Positions 1 to 14,700 of a DNA stretch of 64,000 bases are shown one piece after another. Source of the DNA: Chaenocephalus aceratus (taxonomy: Eukaryota > Chordata > Actinopteri > Perciformes > Channichthyidae). How positions within the stretch are numbered: position 1 is the first letter of the stretch; the number at the start of each line of letters is the position of its first letter. The stretch spans positions 25,551,578 through 25,615,577 of the forward strand of contig CM043808.1 in the NCBI GenBank assembly GCA_023974075.1, read 5' to 3'. The notes beneath the pieces are model-generated. The model had not been told where the DNA came from and did not search any database. It saw only the letters and a list, made by a program, of their open reading frames with translations. The translations under genes were made by a program, and so were the position numbers.

Positions 1-3000
1 ATCCTCCGGTTTACGTCACACCGCTGTTGGCTGACACTTTATTATTTGTTGAGGGGGGGGGGGGGGGGCAGGTGCAGGTGAAACAGTGATGATAAATCAG
101 AGCATCCGGGCACTACATCACCTCCCCTCTGAGAGGAGAAGGCTGCACGTTGATGACTTTATGATGGATGACTGATTCAGTATCCATCAGATCGGGTGAT
201 GGATCACAGCCGGGAGGAATATTGGCCGAGCTAAAAACTGTTGGCTCAGGGCTTTGAGGGGAACATCCTCATGCAGAAAGCAAACATGCTTATATATCAA
301 CTATGCACTAAAAAAGTGAAACGTTGACTTTCATCTAATACAGTTATGGGAAATCTGTTGACATAATACAGCTAATTAAAGTCAACCTTTCAGTTTTTCA
401 GTGTGGGCTCAGTGGAGTGTTTAGTTTGTTTTTTAATGATTTATCATATTATTACTCAACACATATCTTTCATATGAGGTCAGTTTGATGGTTGATTTAA
501 CTAACATTAAGTCATAACACACGTCGGGTGTAAATACTTGAGATTTACTTCTGTGCAAAACGACTTGGTCCCACCTCAACTATCAAGATATTGTATATGA
601 ATGCTCCTCTTACAGTTGATTGCTCAATGTTGATCCTCAAATAGAGAAAGAGCGTCAAAGTAAGGCAAGAAACATTTATTAAAGCACATTTTATAATCTA
701 CAGTATACTTCCCTTTCATAATGTGACATCTAAGGCGTCCTGATCTGGTCACCATTCAAAAATATCTTTCAACAAGTATCATGAGGTCACTACTGTGTTG
801 TTCTTTTCCTCATTTCTATTGAAGCATGTCTGGTTTATTGCAACATAAGCTGTTAATAATGTCCCTGTATGTTCATGTTGAAGTTCTGGCTCAGTGAGGA
901 TGGGCGAAAAGCTCTTGTTCTCTCATGGGAAGATTGGCAGGAGTTAGGAAATGAGGACTGAATTGAGAGCACTTACATAGAGTGAGTGCATTTGGCAGGG
1001 CTACAGCCACCACCTCTTTCACTCCCGGACATGTTCTAATTGCAGCAAGGTTGCCACCCAAGTTGCTTATTTTGCAGAGTCATAACAAAGGATCCTGTAA
1101 TAAACCAAGAGTGACTTTACAAGGGAAGAAGCGGGTGAATGAGCACAGCTTCGCCTGATATTGTCTTTGCGGTGATTTAAATCCTTCATGTGTCTCATGT
1201 TCAAGCTATTAAGTTCTCATTCCCTCGTCCTCCACACCTGGTGGTTATATTATTGAAACGCCAAGTATCTCTCTCTTTCTCCTTGATGCAATATCAATAT
1301 TTCCTATTTGCAATAATTTGAACTCAACCGTTCAGCCTGTATTCATATATTCTGCTTTTTACTGTTTACTTATTCACTATATGTTGCCTTATTTACAGCT
1401 GCCTCCTTTTAGTGTCCCCTTTGCTGCTGTATGTATTTTTCTATGACTACACAGTGACAGATTTAAAGGTATAGTTTTAGATTTTGAAAAACACGTTTCT
1501 CTTTCTTGCTGAGAGTTTGGATTGATGCTATAAATATGAAGCTACAGTTAGATTATGGTTAGCTTAGCATTAAGACTGAAAACAAGGGGGAAAGAGACAG
1601 CTTCCCTTGTATAAAGCTAATACAAATCTGGCTCCTCTGAAGCACTAATTAACACGCTGTATCTCGTCACATAGAAGTATGAGATTGGTATCGATTTTCT
1701 TATCTAACTCCCTGCAAGTAAACTGAAAGGTGTAATTCTTTTAATTTCTACCCTCTTTTCTTTAAGCTGCTGTATCTCAATATGGTCCCTCCGGGAGGAC
1801 TTCATAGATCTGGGACCCTGGACAAGGTGATAAATGCCTCTAACTGTATAGCTGGCAGCAGGATAAGAATCCTCCTCATTCAAAAGCAGAGGCAACACTT
1901 CAAGGTGCAGATTGAGGCCAAGATCCATATGTGTCATTTAAATGAGCGGTGATACAGATCTCACTAAACATGCCAGTGTCAGTCACCGGCAGCTTGTTTC
2001 CCCCCGCATCACATCCTCTCTTCACTGGAGATGAATGGACCGCTGTTCGAGGGGCCATTTGCATAAACGAGAGAATAATGCTGCTGACTCCAGCTCAAAT
2101 ACTGACAGATGGGTTTAATTCCATTACTTGGGCTACTTTGCCAGGATGGAGAAGCGGCCGACCAGGAGCAGAGCAGCGGGGCTCTTTTACGTTTACGGCT
2201 CTGAACCTGTGAAATGCTGCAGAGCTGTGGGTGAAGATGACAGACTGATAACCAATCGAGCGAGAGGTGTCACAGGTCGAGAGGTCAGCCTGGCAGATTG
2301 CATCCCTCAAGGCCGTTGACCGCACCTTGGAAATGAGCTGAGTGGCTTGTCAGTTATATTGCGGCTGGTGTCATTACATGTGCGGTTTCGGTTTGGCGTC
2401 AAGGACAGTTGACCGTAAGCAATGCTGCAGAGATTATACCTGTTACATACAGCAGGAAGCCTTCACAGGACGTTTAGGTGAAGCAGCTTCTCTTCGATCA
2501 TGTGCTGAATAAGCTGAATCAAGTTGAATGCAGTAAATATAGCCTAATATTTACAGAAAACGCCAATAAAAGCCATGTAGGATCAATGCTATGTCTCTAT
2601 TTCGCAGACATTCACCATTTTGATCAATTGAATCCAGTCTGCTTTTACGTTAATTTTCCAGCATAATCTTTTGCAAATAAGTGGTAGGCTTATATAAGGC
2701 CTAATGTCATTTTTAGGAGGCAGATATATAATAATTAGTTGTAAGTGAAAACCCACGATTTAGACGATAATCTTTTAACATTATTTTAGGATTATTTTAA
2801 CAGGGTTTTAAATAACAAAAACCTGAAGTTAAACAACACTGAATCTACTTATTTTTAACCCCAGGAATGAAAAAATAGGCTAGATGGTGGATAGAGGTGT
2901 GTTGTATGTATGTGCAGTCCCTTTATGAGCATGCTGTAAACTGTTTCCCGTGTTTCCTTCTGTTCACTTACCGTAAGTATGACATTGACCTGCAGCATTT

Positions 3001-5173
3001 GAGGTCACATCCAGAAAATGATCAAAGTTGTATTGCTAAGAGGCTGAACATAAATAATCTTAATGTACATTTCGGAGAAACATTGATTCCATCGTTTGTC
3101 TTCCAGACATTTAGTGACATTGATCCAGAGTTTTGCCCTTGTCTCCATCTCCATGTTCTCCTCTATCCCCAACCTGTTTTACTGTATCCATGTATCGTGG
3201 TTCCTAATGGGGCTGTATTAGCGTGTGCACTGGTCTGTGATGATAATTGATCCTCACTGTAAACCTCTAATGCTTCATCACAAACCCTGAGAGAAAAGGG
3301 ATCCTCTGAAGATATTAAGACACCACAATACCAGTAGCACTTCCCTGCAAACATATCATTTGGACAATAGATCAACACTGAGCAGCCTTATACATGGAGT
3401 TTGTGATTTGACTAATAAAAAAAGAAAAAGGGTTAATAAGCTCCAAGCAAGCCAACACTTATTTTCCCTTTATTCTACATCAGAACATAGAGAAGAAACA
3501 CATTGGCACATAAATTAGTTTATTTAAGTTCATTCATCTTAAATATGTTTCATTTTTTTTTTATGAGTATGGTCCAAATCACAATCAGTGTGTGCATGTC
3601 TATCCTCTGTGTTTGTGCATGTATATCCTCCCCTGTGTGTGTAATGTGTGTAAACACAACAGGGTGGGGAAAGACATTTCCCTGTAAGGGATTAATGTAT
3701 TCTTCTTCTAAATATATTATAATTGAACCCACAGTGACATCTCTGCCGACAGAGTAATTAATAAATCGAGCAGCCACTTTGGTCAGGACTGAAATCTCTC
3801 ACAAAACAAACTCCCTCTGGAGGGAACGTTGGGATAGTAGGCTTTGTAGACCATTTACATGCACATAAACCTAAGCACACTACAGGAAAGGGAAAACCAC
3901 AAAAAGCATAATAGGGCCTCTTTAATATGGTAGCATACTTCTTTTGGCATTAACTCAGAGCACTGCTGCCTACAGAGGTTAAAGACAAAGTGTTTCTGTA
4001 TTGCAGAAAAGAGAATGGTTTTGCTCTTGGCTCAAGAAGCAGTGATATACGAAAACTGGCTTCTCCAGCTAATTTCTGCGGGTAAAATAAAAAAGAACTG
4101 ACTAAGTCCAATATCTCAGTGCTGAGTGGGAGACAGACATAGGAGCATTTTGTCTTTCATGGTCTCCCAGCAAAATGCCTTACCTCTCATCTCCTGAGGG
4201 CGACACTTCCCTTTACTGAGCACGCTCTTTAAATGGATGAGTTATGTCAGCTCTGATCAATGACAGTGTTCACCACACTCCTCTTAAGTTGGAAATGATG
4301 GTGGAGCCGTACTAACATACTGAATAAGACCCATACATACAGTATTTGAAGTTTTATTTTTCTGGTGGTAAATCTTTTTTGTTAAGCAGATACAGATGTG
4401 GGTGTTATTTTAAAGGTCCCGTATTATACTGTTTTTCATCAATATATTATAGCGCTCAGATATATACAGAACATGTCTCTGAATGGTTTGCCTCGAAATA
4501 CCAAACAGATCACCGCTCCGTTTCAAATGTGCTGATGCTGTGTCAGGTGATGAGGTGGCGGGTGTTACCTTGGTTGGTGATTGGCTAATGGTTACACAAG
4601 CCAAAAAAACGTTATGACATCATAAAGTGGCCAAAATCTGATCTGCTCATTTTCAGACAGTTTTTTATATAAATGGATGAGGATGAAAAGTGAGCAAATA
4701 TTTTTTCCTGAAACGTTCAGAATCTCTTTACACAGAGGGGACACATGTTTATGTATAAAAGACGTGAAAAAGTGGATTTTGCATAATAGGTGAACTTTAA
4801 GCAACATTTTAAGATTTTGAGGACATAGACTTGTTAAGTGATAAAATGGATCCACTAACAGGACAGTTTATCCTTATATACTGTATACAGACTATGCATT
4901 CACTATTTATCTACATCCATGTGTGTGAAGGAGATATCCAACATCACATGAAGCACTGCCTCCACCTGCTGGATATTTAAAGTATTGCAATAACACACTG
5001 ACCATTTCTGGAAAAAAAGACACACTTCAGAACAGTAGAGATTTTAATAAACTTTTCAATTCACAAATCTTATTGCAGCTGACATGATTAGTTTTACATT
5101 ACCAAAATCATTGCAAAAATGCAGTATCATAAATATATGGCCATCTCATATACTTTGTTTTTAATAATACATA
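1..5173. other. Gene-poor flank left of mideas
   Basis: I see no exon with a recognisable protein and flanking splice sites in this stretch. It holds a run of 16 G near position 60, poly-T/poly-A tracts, and a MITE at 4410-4800 listed separately. Open frames around 1950-2320 overlap on both strands and resemble no family I know. The region between about 5174 and the mideas stop is probably the mideas 3' UTR. Confidence 0.6.
4410..4800. mobile_element. MITE, family sharing ends with the 6611-9136 element
   Basis: The left end reads TTAAAGGTCCCGTATTAT and the right end is its imperfect reverse complement (ATAATAGGTGAACTTTAA). The body contains the words ACATGTCTCTGAA and ACCAAACAGATCAC, and near the right end TTTATGTATAAAAGAC. 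All recur in the right half of the element ending near 9136, so the two belong to one non-autonomous DNA transposon family. I cannot assign the superfamily, and no clear target-site duplication is visible. It has no coding capacity. Confidence 0.7.
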
Positions 5174-5179
5174 TTTATT
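5174..5179 (-). promoter_or_regulatory. Candidate mideas polyadenylation signal
   Basis: AATAAA on the minus strand, about 545 bases downstream of the mideas stop codon. It is a plausible 3' end hexamer, chosen only by distance and consensus. Other hexamers may be used. Confidence 0.3.
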
Positions 5180-5721
5180 TCAAAGGTCCCTTAGTTGTAA
5201 AAATAAACAAGAGTGCAACCAACCTAAGAATCTGATGGAAATTTGCAATACTCAGCACAGTATTTTCCTAAGAAAAAGATAAATACTCTTATTCTATCTT
5301 AATTTAAAAGGGCTGCTACTGTAAAGTGAAACATTGCTTTGATCTTGATGTGTTATCGCTTAACAGGCATCCTGATTACCTTATGAAATAGCATATAACC
5401 ATTAAGCCAACACAATGAAAATGTATAATATTTTTTGACATATATTCAATTAAATAAAGGATATAAAAAAGGCAATATTGGCAAAAAGCAGAAGCATAGG
5501 GGATAAGTGCATTTACAAAAAATAAACTTCCTCTGAATATTTAAAAGATACAAAATGTGTAAGCTGTGGAGTGTGATGTGGGAGGGATAAGGAGTGTGGA
5601 GATTACCAGGAAGACTTGAAATCACTCCTCTTGTCTTTGTTGTGCTCTCATCTTTTTTCATCCCTCGTTTTACCCACAAATCCATCTTCTCATTGGTTTC
5701 TCTTTTATCCTGTTTTTTGTC

Positions 5722-8700
5722 TCATCGCCAGTCCTCATCTTTGTCATCCTCTTTGTCATTCTCTTCCTCAGATGAGTCTTCCTGGCTGCTGACCTCCCCC
5801 GGCTCTGTCACTCCGTTTCCATTTCCTCCCTGATTTGCCGCCTCCATCACCGCCGCGGCCGCTGCCATCGACGCTGCCTTCCTCGCCCGAGCTTCAGCCG
5901 CCGCCTGCTCTTCTTCCTCTCTGTGACGTAGCGCTGCAGCCTTCTTCTCCTGCTCTGCGTGACTCTTCATGTGGGCACTTCGGCTTTTCACTTTATAAAA
6001 CACCCTATGGTATGGAGAATAATAACGCAACATTACACGCACATAGCAGCAGTTTTGAATGATGCAACACTAATATCTGATAAAGTGCACTTTTAAAAGT
6101 TACTTTTAAAAACATTAGTGAGATTTCATGTTGTATTGTTTGTTTGCTCCACTCTGCTGGTTTTTATTTCATTTAAATGGCTGTTTGAAATGTGTTGTGT
6201 TTTATTGAAAAGCACTTTTTAACGGTTTGAAATGTGCTATACAAATAAAGTGTATTTTTATTATTTATATTACTTAACTACATTCAATTTGGGAAATGTT
6301 CTTTCAATTATTTCTTTTTACACATTTAAGAACACCATTTCTCCATTTTGTTTCACATCACAAAGTCTATTAATATCCATCACACAACAATTAGTTCCCA
6401 ATTCAATGGCCATAACATATATATGTATCTGCATTTCTACTTGAACACATCTACACATATCCTATTGTATCTATTTTTGTCAAATTTGGGTTTCGATATT
6501 TTTTTGATCAACACAATGAGGTGAACCACATGAGGGGCACACACATACACATTTTAAAACATTAGTGACAGTGAAATACCGGGTGATCAAAAAACCATAA
6601 GAGATGGAGATTTAAAGGTCACCTATCATCAGTGGCGTTTTTATATGTACAAAAGTGGTGGGGCAGGAACAACTTCGATGTGTAAATATAAGCTTCTGGT
6701 GCTTTTTTAAACAAGTAAACAAATGGCTGTAGGCTATCCATGGTTCCGATAGAGAGAGGGGGCAGGGGGGTCCGGGTATAATGAAAACACAGACACTCAT
6801 CACCGAGGTCACAATATCAATCGATCCAGCAGAGCAATAGCCTATAGGCAAAACACAGAAGATCAACAAACGATATGACATAAAATGAACTTACCAAAGC
6901 TGAAGTAGATGGTCAACTTCATTCATTTTCTATCCGTTTTACTGATTTGAATCGCTATATGCTCCTCTCTCTCGTCTCCTCTTCACTATAGGGTGAAAAC
7001 TACACTTTTCGCGGCACACGTACTTAGAGCCAATCAGCTCTCTGAATTATGAGATGACGTTTGGTACGTATGCCAGCACAGTGTCCCTATGGTGATTATT
7101 TTTTTGCCACACATATTGAATAGAAAAATACTCTGAGCATGCGCAGTGTAGTTTTTACAGCACCCATTCACTTAGACAGTGAGAGAGAGGTGCTAGATCG
7201 GGGCTTGACCAGGGCTCGAGCTTAAGGATGTCCCGTCGTCGAAAAAAATAGTGTCTGGGGAGGATACAAAATAATTTTGGGACGAATTTGGGACGAGAGA
7301 TAAAATAAAAATACCCTGCTAACTCTACTACAAACGGCGATGAAAATGAAACCGACTGCACGTTTTGTGTAGCACACAGTTATTAAACCTCCTTGTCTAC
7401 ATAAACACACTCGCACAAAACATTTAGAAACCCGAGAAATACACACACATGTAGCTACAGCTGTGCCCGCGAATTCCTGGTCCGCAAATTCGCGGGTCTA
7501 GCTCTCTATGGTCTAGCTATGTACTGAGTGTGTGTATTTCACGGTTTGAGTGATGTCCAATGACAATGGCATCCCGTGGAGGAATTCACCCCATGTAGGG
7601 ATGGGTACCGAGCCCCGGTATTAAACGGGCCGGAATTATTAAAGACAGTGGTAACGTTAAGCTCCGACGTTATCAGACTTTTTATCGGTACAGGAGACAT
7701 TTAAAAAATATATGTCATATGTATTATTGCTACATACACATTATATCGCAGTTTTAGTTTCACCAACTCCGTTTCTAATATGCAAAAAGACTACAACAGA
7801 CTACTATGATGTATTTTCGAGCTTTCCAATCCAGACGAGATCTCTCTCTCCCGTCTGTGTGTGAGGGGGCGGGGCCGTTTGTAAAGGTCTCCTGACTGTG
7901 TTACACAGACTGTCATCCTGGTTAGTGGTTACTCTGGGTTCTGTCTTCAGGACAGTGTTGGATTTTTTTGATAATTGGATGGGACTTGATTGGATTCAAT
8001 ATTAGAGTAATTTTCTCGTTTGTGTGTTTGTTTAAATATATTTTGCCTTTGTTTATGTGATTGAATGATTTACTCAAATAAAAAGGTGGATGAATTATCA
8101 TCTAATGATTTGTATGATGTTTTATTTATGTTAAAGGTCACATTGAATGATTTTAACTAATGATAATGTAGAAAAATTAACATTTTTTAATTCGGGACGG
8201 CTTGGATTGTATTTCGGGACGGTTCCGGGAGGATGGGGAAAAAAGTTAGTCGAGAGCCCTGGCTTGACCCACGGCTCAATACGCACACTGTAGACACCAA
8301 TTAGAAGAACACAGACTAAAACAGCAATGTACAGACGAATCAGATGATTAAACATGATCTTAAAATATATTTTAAGATGCATTTTTTTTGCATTTATTTG
8401 CATTTTTTGGAATTCTTATTTGAATTACTTTCTGCTGACACTAGGTGGGGCTGTGCCCCTACACATATAAGAAACATGTCTCTGAAGTGCTTTGGTCAAA
8501 AAACCAAACAGATCACCCATTCTAGCCATACCTCATATCCCTCTATTTCTCTTCCCGTTACAAAAGTGCTGATTCTGGGTATAAACAGGTATTTCTTGAG
8601 AATGAGACCCTGTGTCTCAATGAGATTTTCACCTGTATAAATAAAAGGCTAAATAAAAATATGAAGCTTTTTTTTTTTAAACTGAAAACAATTAAAATAA

Positions 8701-11700
8701 GAGGGGGCGGAGCTTATGCCGGCTCATGCGGGACCTGGCAGATACTGTCTAAAATGCTGCGGTGATGAAACAAAAGGATTATTAGATCAAGGATTATTTC
8801 TGAAACAGTATGGAGCTCAAAGGCTTTCTCTCTTGCCGGTTATACCACAAGGTGAGTTCCTTTTTATTTCCTGCTTCTTCACAAACATGCTCTCTCCAGT
8901 ACAGGTTAGCTCTGAGTGTTAGCGATGCTAATGTAAACACCGACCATATTACGTCCAAAACAGTCGGACATTGTTTCTGATAGCAACGTTTCTGATAGTG
9001 CTGTGGGTCCGCATTGCCGATATTACGTCATATCGGACGCAAATCTGTATCCGCTCATTTCCCTGACACACCGGGGACACATATTTATGTATAAAAGACA
9101 TACAAATGTGCATTTTGCATGATAGGTCCCCTTTAAATCAAAATCCAGAAAACATATCACAGTCTAGATTCTAAACAAGGACAAAGTGATTCCCTCTATT
9201 GATTCGGGCTTACCTTCCACATTTCTTGCATGGAAATGTTGCGTCAGGATCGACTGGAGGCTTCGGTGGCGCTCGGGGCTTCTTGGCGGCAGGTTCGGCT
9301 CTCGGCCTGTGAGGTGTGGCTGCGTGTGGAGCCTCTTGTTTCACCGGGTGCGGCTCCTGGATCACCAGCACTGTCTCTGCCTGGAGCACCAGGAAGAAGA
9401 AGGTGTTAGTTTGACAGTTTTTACATCAATTAAAGAAAGGCTGTGTGCTATTAGTCAATGCAAATCCGAGAAGTTACTAGAAGATGTAGTGACTAACTTA
9501 CATAGTCATGAGTCTGTAGTGCCTGCTGGCTGCTCCCGTAGGAAACATCCTTCTTGTCGTCTCCATCTGTCTCTCCTTGAGTTACATTTGACTGCTGTGA
9601 AGTCTGAATCGTGTCACACTACAAAAATACAAGATCAGTTGCACAAATGAATAGAACAACTTTCAAAATACAAACTTAAAGAGCAAGCCCAGAATCAACA
9701 ATATATACAGTTCTCTCTTTTTTCACACCAAAACAATCATTTTATAAAAACGTATGAAGAGAAATATGTATTTTAGATTTTGGGGGAAAACAATCCCTTT
9801 TAATTTCCAAATCTTAAAAATGATGAAATCCACCAAATGATCTTGCTTTTTCCTTTACTCAGTTTATGTAAATACTAAACAAACACATTCTGTAGCATAA
9901 ACTGATTTAAGGCTTTACCACACATCACTTAAGTAGAAATAAACTTCCCCCTACCTTTACGTCCACCACAGCATCGGTGTGCTTCTCGTCCGGTGAATCC
10001 AGAGGGCCGAAGGTTAAAATCCCGTTGCGACCGATCTTCACCTGTTTCTTGTACGTGTAGTAAAACTCAACACACTGAGCCACCGTCTTGGACTGCACCT
10101 TTAAATTCAGATGCAAAAAAAATACACATGTATGATCTATGTCAGTGTTTCTCAAACTTTTTCATACCAAGGACCACAATATTGAAAAACACATTGTTTT
10201 TCTAGAACAGATTACAAATCGCCTGAAAATGGTGTAAACAAGTGGCAACATGTGTGATGAAGGTGTTGCGCTCGACTATATCATGCAATCGAAAGTGAAA
10301 CTTAAGCTCGCTCCATTGCGGAGATATTCCTGCGAGAGTGCGGAAAACTTTAATTTATTTATTTATTTCAAATGTGAAATTGTACCAATATACTCAAGGA
10401 CCACAAGGGGGCGCTCACAGACCACACTTTGAGAAGCAATGATCTATGTAATCAATTAACCATCTTACAATTACATACAAAATTATCTGTATACATAATA
10501 TTGTAAAACAATATAAATACAAACAAGCTTAAGGAGAGTGGCAGTCTGTGAAATGAAAACCGCATTAACACATTTTTCGAATTAGTCTAATTTTGCATGT
10601 TTGGAAGTCATTACGTCTTACAACCGTTTGTGATAAACCTTTACCATTACATCATAATAACGCCTCTTTTTGTAAAATGCAGACACAGAAAATCTGTATT
10701 TTGGTCTTTTTTGTTTAAAGCAGTTATACCAATGCCTCAAAACTTGCATATTGTGCTAATGATTTATTGGTGTTGAAACACAAACACATTTAAATGTACT
10801 TCATATGTATTGACATTGATTCATAATGGTTCGTGCTGTAGGGTAAAATGAACGAGCATACCAGTTTCTGCACCATAAAGAAGTCCTTCCTGTAGGCAGA
10901 GATCCCTTTATTGAAGTAGCGCTTCTCCTCTGCAGTCCAGCAGTCAGAGCCTGGGAGTGAATCAGACACAGAACAAATGAGGAAATATTCAAAGAGATGT
11001 TAGCCCACGTGTCAAACTCAAGGCCCGGGGGCCAAATCAGGCCCTTGGTGGATTTAATTTCGGCCCGCAGGATAATTTCTAATTACTATTAGATCTGGCC
11101 CGCTGGTATATTGCACACAGAGCCTGAGCCCAAACATTGATGAACTTCCACCCAAGATGAGATGCCAAGTATCTGGCTTGAACTAGCATCACAGAGCAGC
11201 ACTCTGAGTTTCAATGTTTCCTTCTGCACTTTTTTTCTTGCGACAACAGGGCATGTTTGTTTTGTCTTTGAGGGGAATACTTTTTTTGAAGCCGTTGTTG
11301 GCCTGTGGAAAAATGTAATCATAAGAAATGACTCCAGAAAAGCTGCAGATAGAGCCATAAGGAATGAATGCAGCAGATTATTTAATGTTTAATGTTGTTG
11401 TTATATGCAATCATTTAAGCTTTGTTAGTTCCAGGTTTAATATGTGCAATAAGTTCATTTCAATAAGTTTTGCAATAAACATTGAACCAGTCTGGCCCTC
11501 GACTGGTACAGATTTTTTAAATGTTGGCCCACTGTGTATTTGAGTTTGACACCCCTGCGTTAGCCAATCAGAGACAGACGGAGTAAGATGAAGAAACCAT
11601 GGGATTGTACTGCAATGATTAACATGATATAGCTTTTATTGGCCTATAATGTCAAAGCTCACCTGAGTAGTGATAACCTGCCAGTAGATGATCTTTGGGG

Positions 11701-14700
11701 AACACTGGGTCCTGAAGCATCAAACGTTCCAGTGTTTTCTTGTAATAAACATTTTAAATCACAGTTAACAATAATTTCTTACAAGTCCAACCTTACACGT
11801 ACGAAGTTGCAGTGAAAATATAAGTAAAGTAATGCAAGACGTTTTTAAGACTGCTGCCAAACTTCAGCGAGGGGATATGAGTCACTAAACTTACAATGAA
11901 ATCTCCGCCGGATTCATGAAAACAGTGTAAAACCAGTTCCTGGTTGGTTCCTCCGCCCCTGAGCACACTGCAACACGCCATGTTCATAAAATCCTCCACT
12001 AGAACAAAACAGAAAAAATTACAAGAATTTAAAAAGGACTAACAAGAATAAAATGGAAACGACAACTAGTGGCAGACTGATTGATGTGAGACACTGACTG
12101 CACTCTTGGTCACCGTGTTTGAGTTTGGAGTCATCTATAGTGAGCCAGACCACGTCCGCCTTGTGCTGGTCAAACTGGGAGGAAGCTGGGTCACGTAAGT
12201 CAGGAATCTCTGCCTGGTACCGCTGCCCGATGTTTATCCGTCTGAACAAGTGAAAAAGAAAGAAGGGTTCTGGTTAATTTTTGGGCCAGATATTTAAAAC
12301 CTTGAGAGTCCGGTGTCTGTACTTACGGTTCAAGGCTAGCAGTTGTAGCATCCGTGATCAAGGAACAGGAAAGAACAGGAGGCGTGATATCTGAACTTGC
12401 TGCAAAAATACAAACAAAGGAATCTCCTTTTTAAGCATTGTCAATGCCTCAAAACTGTCAAACAACTATATTTTTCTATGGCATTGTCATATTTATTTTT
12501 AGCATTTGAAAATGACAATAACAATCTATAATATATTCCTATTTACTCAGTATATTACAGACAAAATACAATCTTATTTATACCTGATCTATAGTGTATT
12601 TATTTTCTACACTCCTGTTTGTAATGTTTATACAGCCTTATACTGTTCACGGGGTAAATACTGTCATATGTTCATATTTATATTATACTAGACATCATTC
12701 TACGCTTTTCTACCGTTTTGCACTTCTGGTTGGTTGCAAACTTCATTTTGTTGACTTAATACTTATGTATACTCAGTGCAATGACAATAAAGTTGAATGA
12801 AATCTAATCTCATCAGTAGAATTTTTTCTCAGATCATCCTCAAATGTAAGACTTACTGGAGCGCAACAGACTGCGCGTCGCAGATTTGGGCGTATGTGGC
12901 GGCAGCGGCAGGATTTGGTTGCTGGCGATGTTGGTCAGGAAGGTGGAGAAGTAAAGTCCCGAGCCCCCGCGCACAGGAGACAGGATGGGGGGGGGCGTGT
13001 AGGGCGGCATGGTGAGGGGGTTGTCCGGCATGCGGACCGGGGAGCGCAGGTTGCTCTGGTAAGAAGAGATGCTGGAGTAGAGGGAGGGAGGGATGAAAGT
13101 GGCTGGTTTGGGTGGAGGGATGATGAGAGGCTCGGGGCGAGGCCGGCGCTTTAATTTGGATTTTCCTTCCTCATCCGTCCCTGGATCGTTTTCCCCTTCC
13201 TAGACAGAATATTTAGGATTTAAGTTGTTTTCTTTGATATCAGTCAAATGAAAAAGTAAAAAATGCTCTGCTACAACTGAGCATCAAGCACTTGTATGTG
13301 CTGTATGTAAAATAAAATCTGCTATTTCTGACAGCAGATCAGTTTTAAGTACTGCACGGAGTAATAAAACACCTGGATACATTACGTTAGATAAAGGGCT
13401 GCAGGCTACAAGGTGTGGAAAACTACTTGCTTGGAAGTTGCAACGATTACACTTTTTATACAAACAACTTGAGGTTGTTTACGCTGTAATCTAATATCAC
13501 CTGGTTTTTCATCTGCTGAATTTATGACAGAATAGCCGCTCAATATGTGTTTGCTTCTACCAAATCAACCAGGAATTTCAAAAGATAGAAGATTACATTT
13601 CACTCTTATTTTTACATGGACTCTTCCAACATTTGATTGGACAATTGAACTTATGTTCTTTGCAAAACATTGTCACATTCCTCCAACATTTATCTCCAAA
13701 TTACTCACTTGATAACCGCCTAACCAGAAGTGTGAATATGTACCAATACTGGCACCTTAGAAGACTTATAAAGTACTTACAAGTTGCTAACACTGGCATA
13801 AATCATAGCAAAAGAAAAAAAGTGATGCCAATGTTGTTTCCTATCAATACTAACCTGACCAAAACTCTCGCTGATGGATTTCCTGAGTGATCTTCGACGA
13901 GCCACAATGACCGAGGGTTTGCTGACGGTCTGTCCTGCCGGTCGCTCAGACCCCCCGACACGTCCCTGATTCAAGGCACCCTGAGGATCTGTTGGACTCC
14001 TGTGCACTGGCACTGACACAGGCATGACCAGAGGCATCATGCTGGCCTGTCTGCCTGAAGAACCCTCTTCCTGCTGAGGCACCAACACAAAGAGACAGGA
14101 GGATAGCAGGTAGAATGGGAGGAGAGCAGAGAAAAGTGAATATGGATTGAGATAGAAAGTATGGAGATGGTGTGAGAATGAAATGTTAAAATCATTTTCA
14201 TCCTGAATGAAAGTATCCATGTTGTTGTTTATAAGACTACAATTTCAGAATATTTTCATTATAGATTAATATTAGTAAACATTGTAATGAATTATTTTGT
14301 CTGAAGCATGAACAATTTAGACAATATTTCTTTTAAATAATATAACACTGAGAAAATCCTAACTTTAAGATCCAGCTGTTATATTACTTGATATTTCCTT
14401 GGTATTGTATTCAGAGCCTTGTAGACGCCTCCCTGGTATGTTTAGTCCAACTGATAAGACATATAAATCACTTTTGTGATTTATACTGCATGCAAAGTTA
14501 AGTTAAGACATTTGAATATCATCTCCTCACCCTCAAAAGTGCTGTTAGCTAACCACATAGCAGCAGTTCTGGGTTGTTCCTACAATATTAAACCTGTTTT
14601 GGGTGTGTTAACAGATAGAGGAGTGTAGCTGTGCAGGGTGACAGCGCAGCCCCTCCCTGGCTCTGCTGAATGACTGGGAGGCGCCTGAGGAATGTGGAGG

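Larger units (their letters stand above)
6611..9136. mobile_element. Non-autonomous DNA transposon carrying nested insertions
   Basis: The left terminus TTTAAAGGTCACCTATCAT pairs with the right terminus ATGATAGGTCCCCTTTAAA as an imperfect inverted repeat. The right 700 bases match the MITE at 4410-4800 in order and orientation. A hAT-like element at 7211-8260 and a retroposon tail at about 8572-8672 are nested inside. The stack fills most of the last mideas intron. No intact transposase frame is present. Confidence 0.6.
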
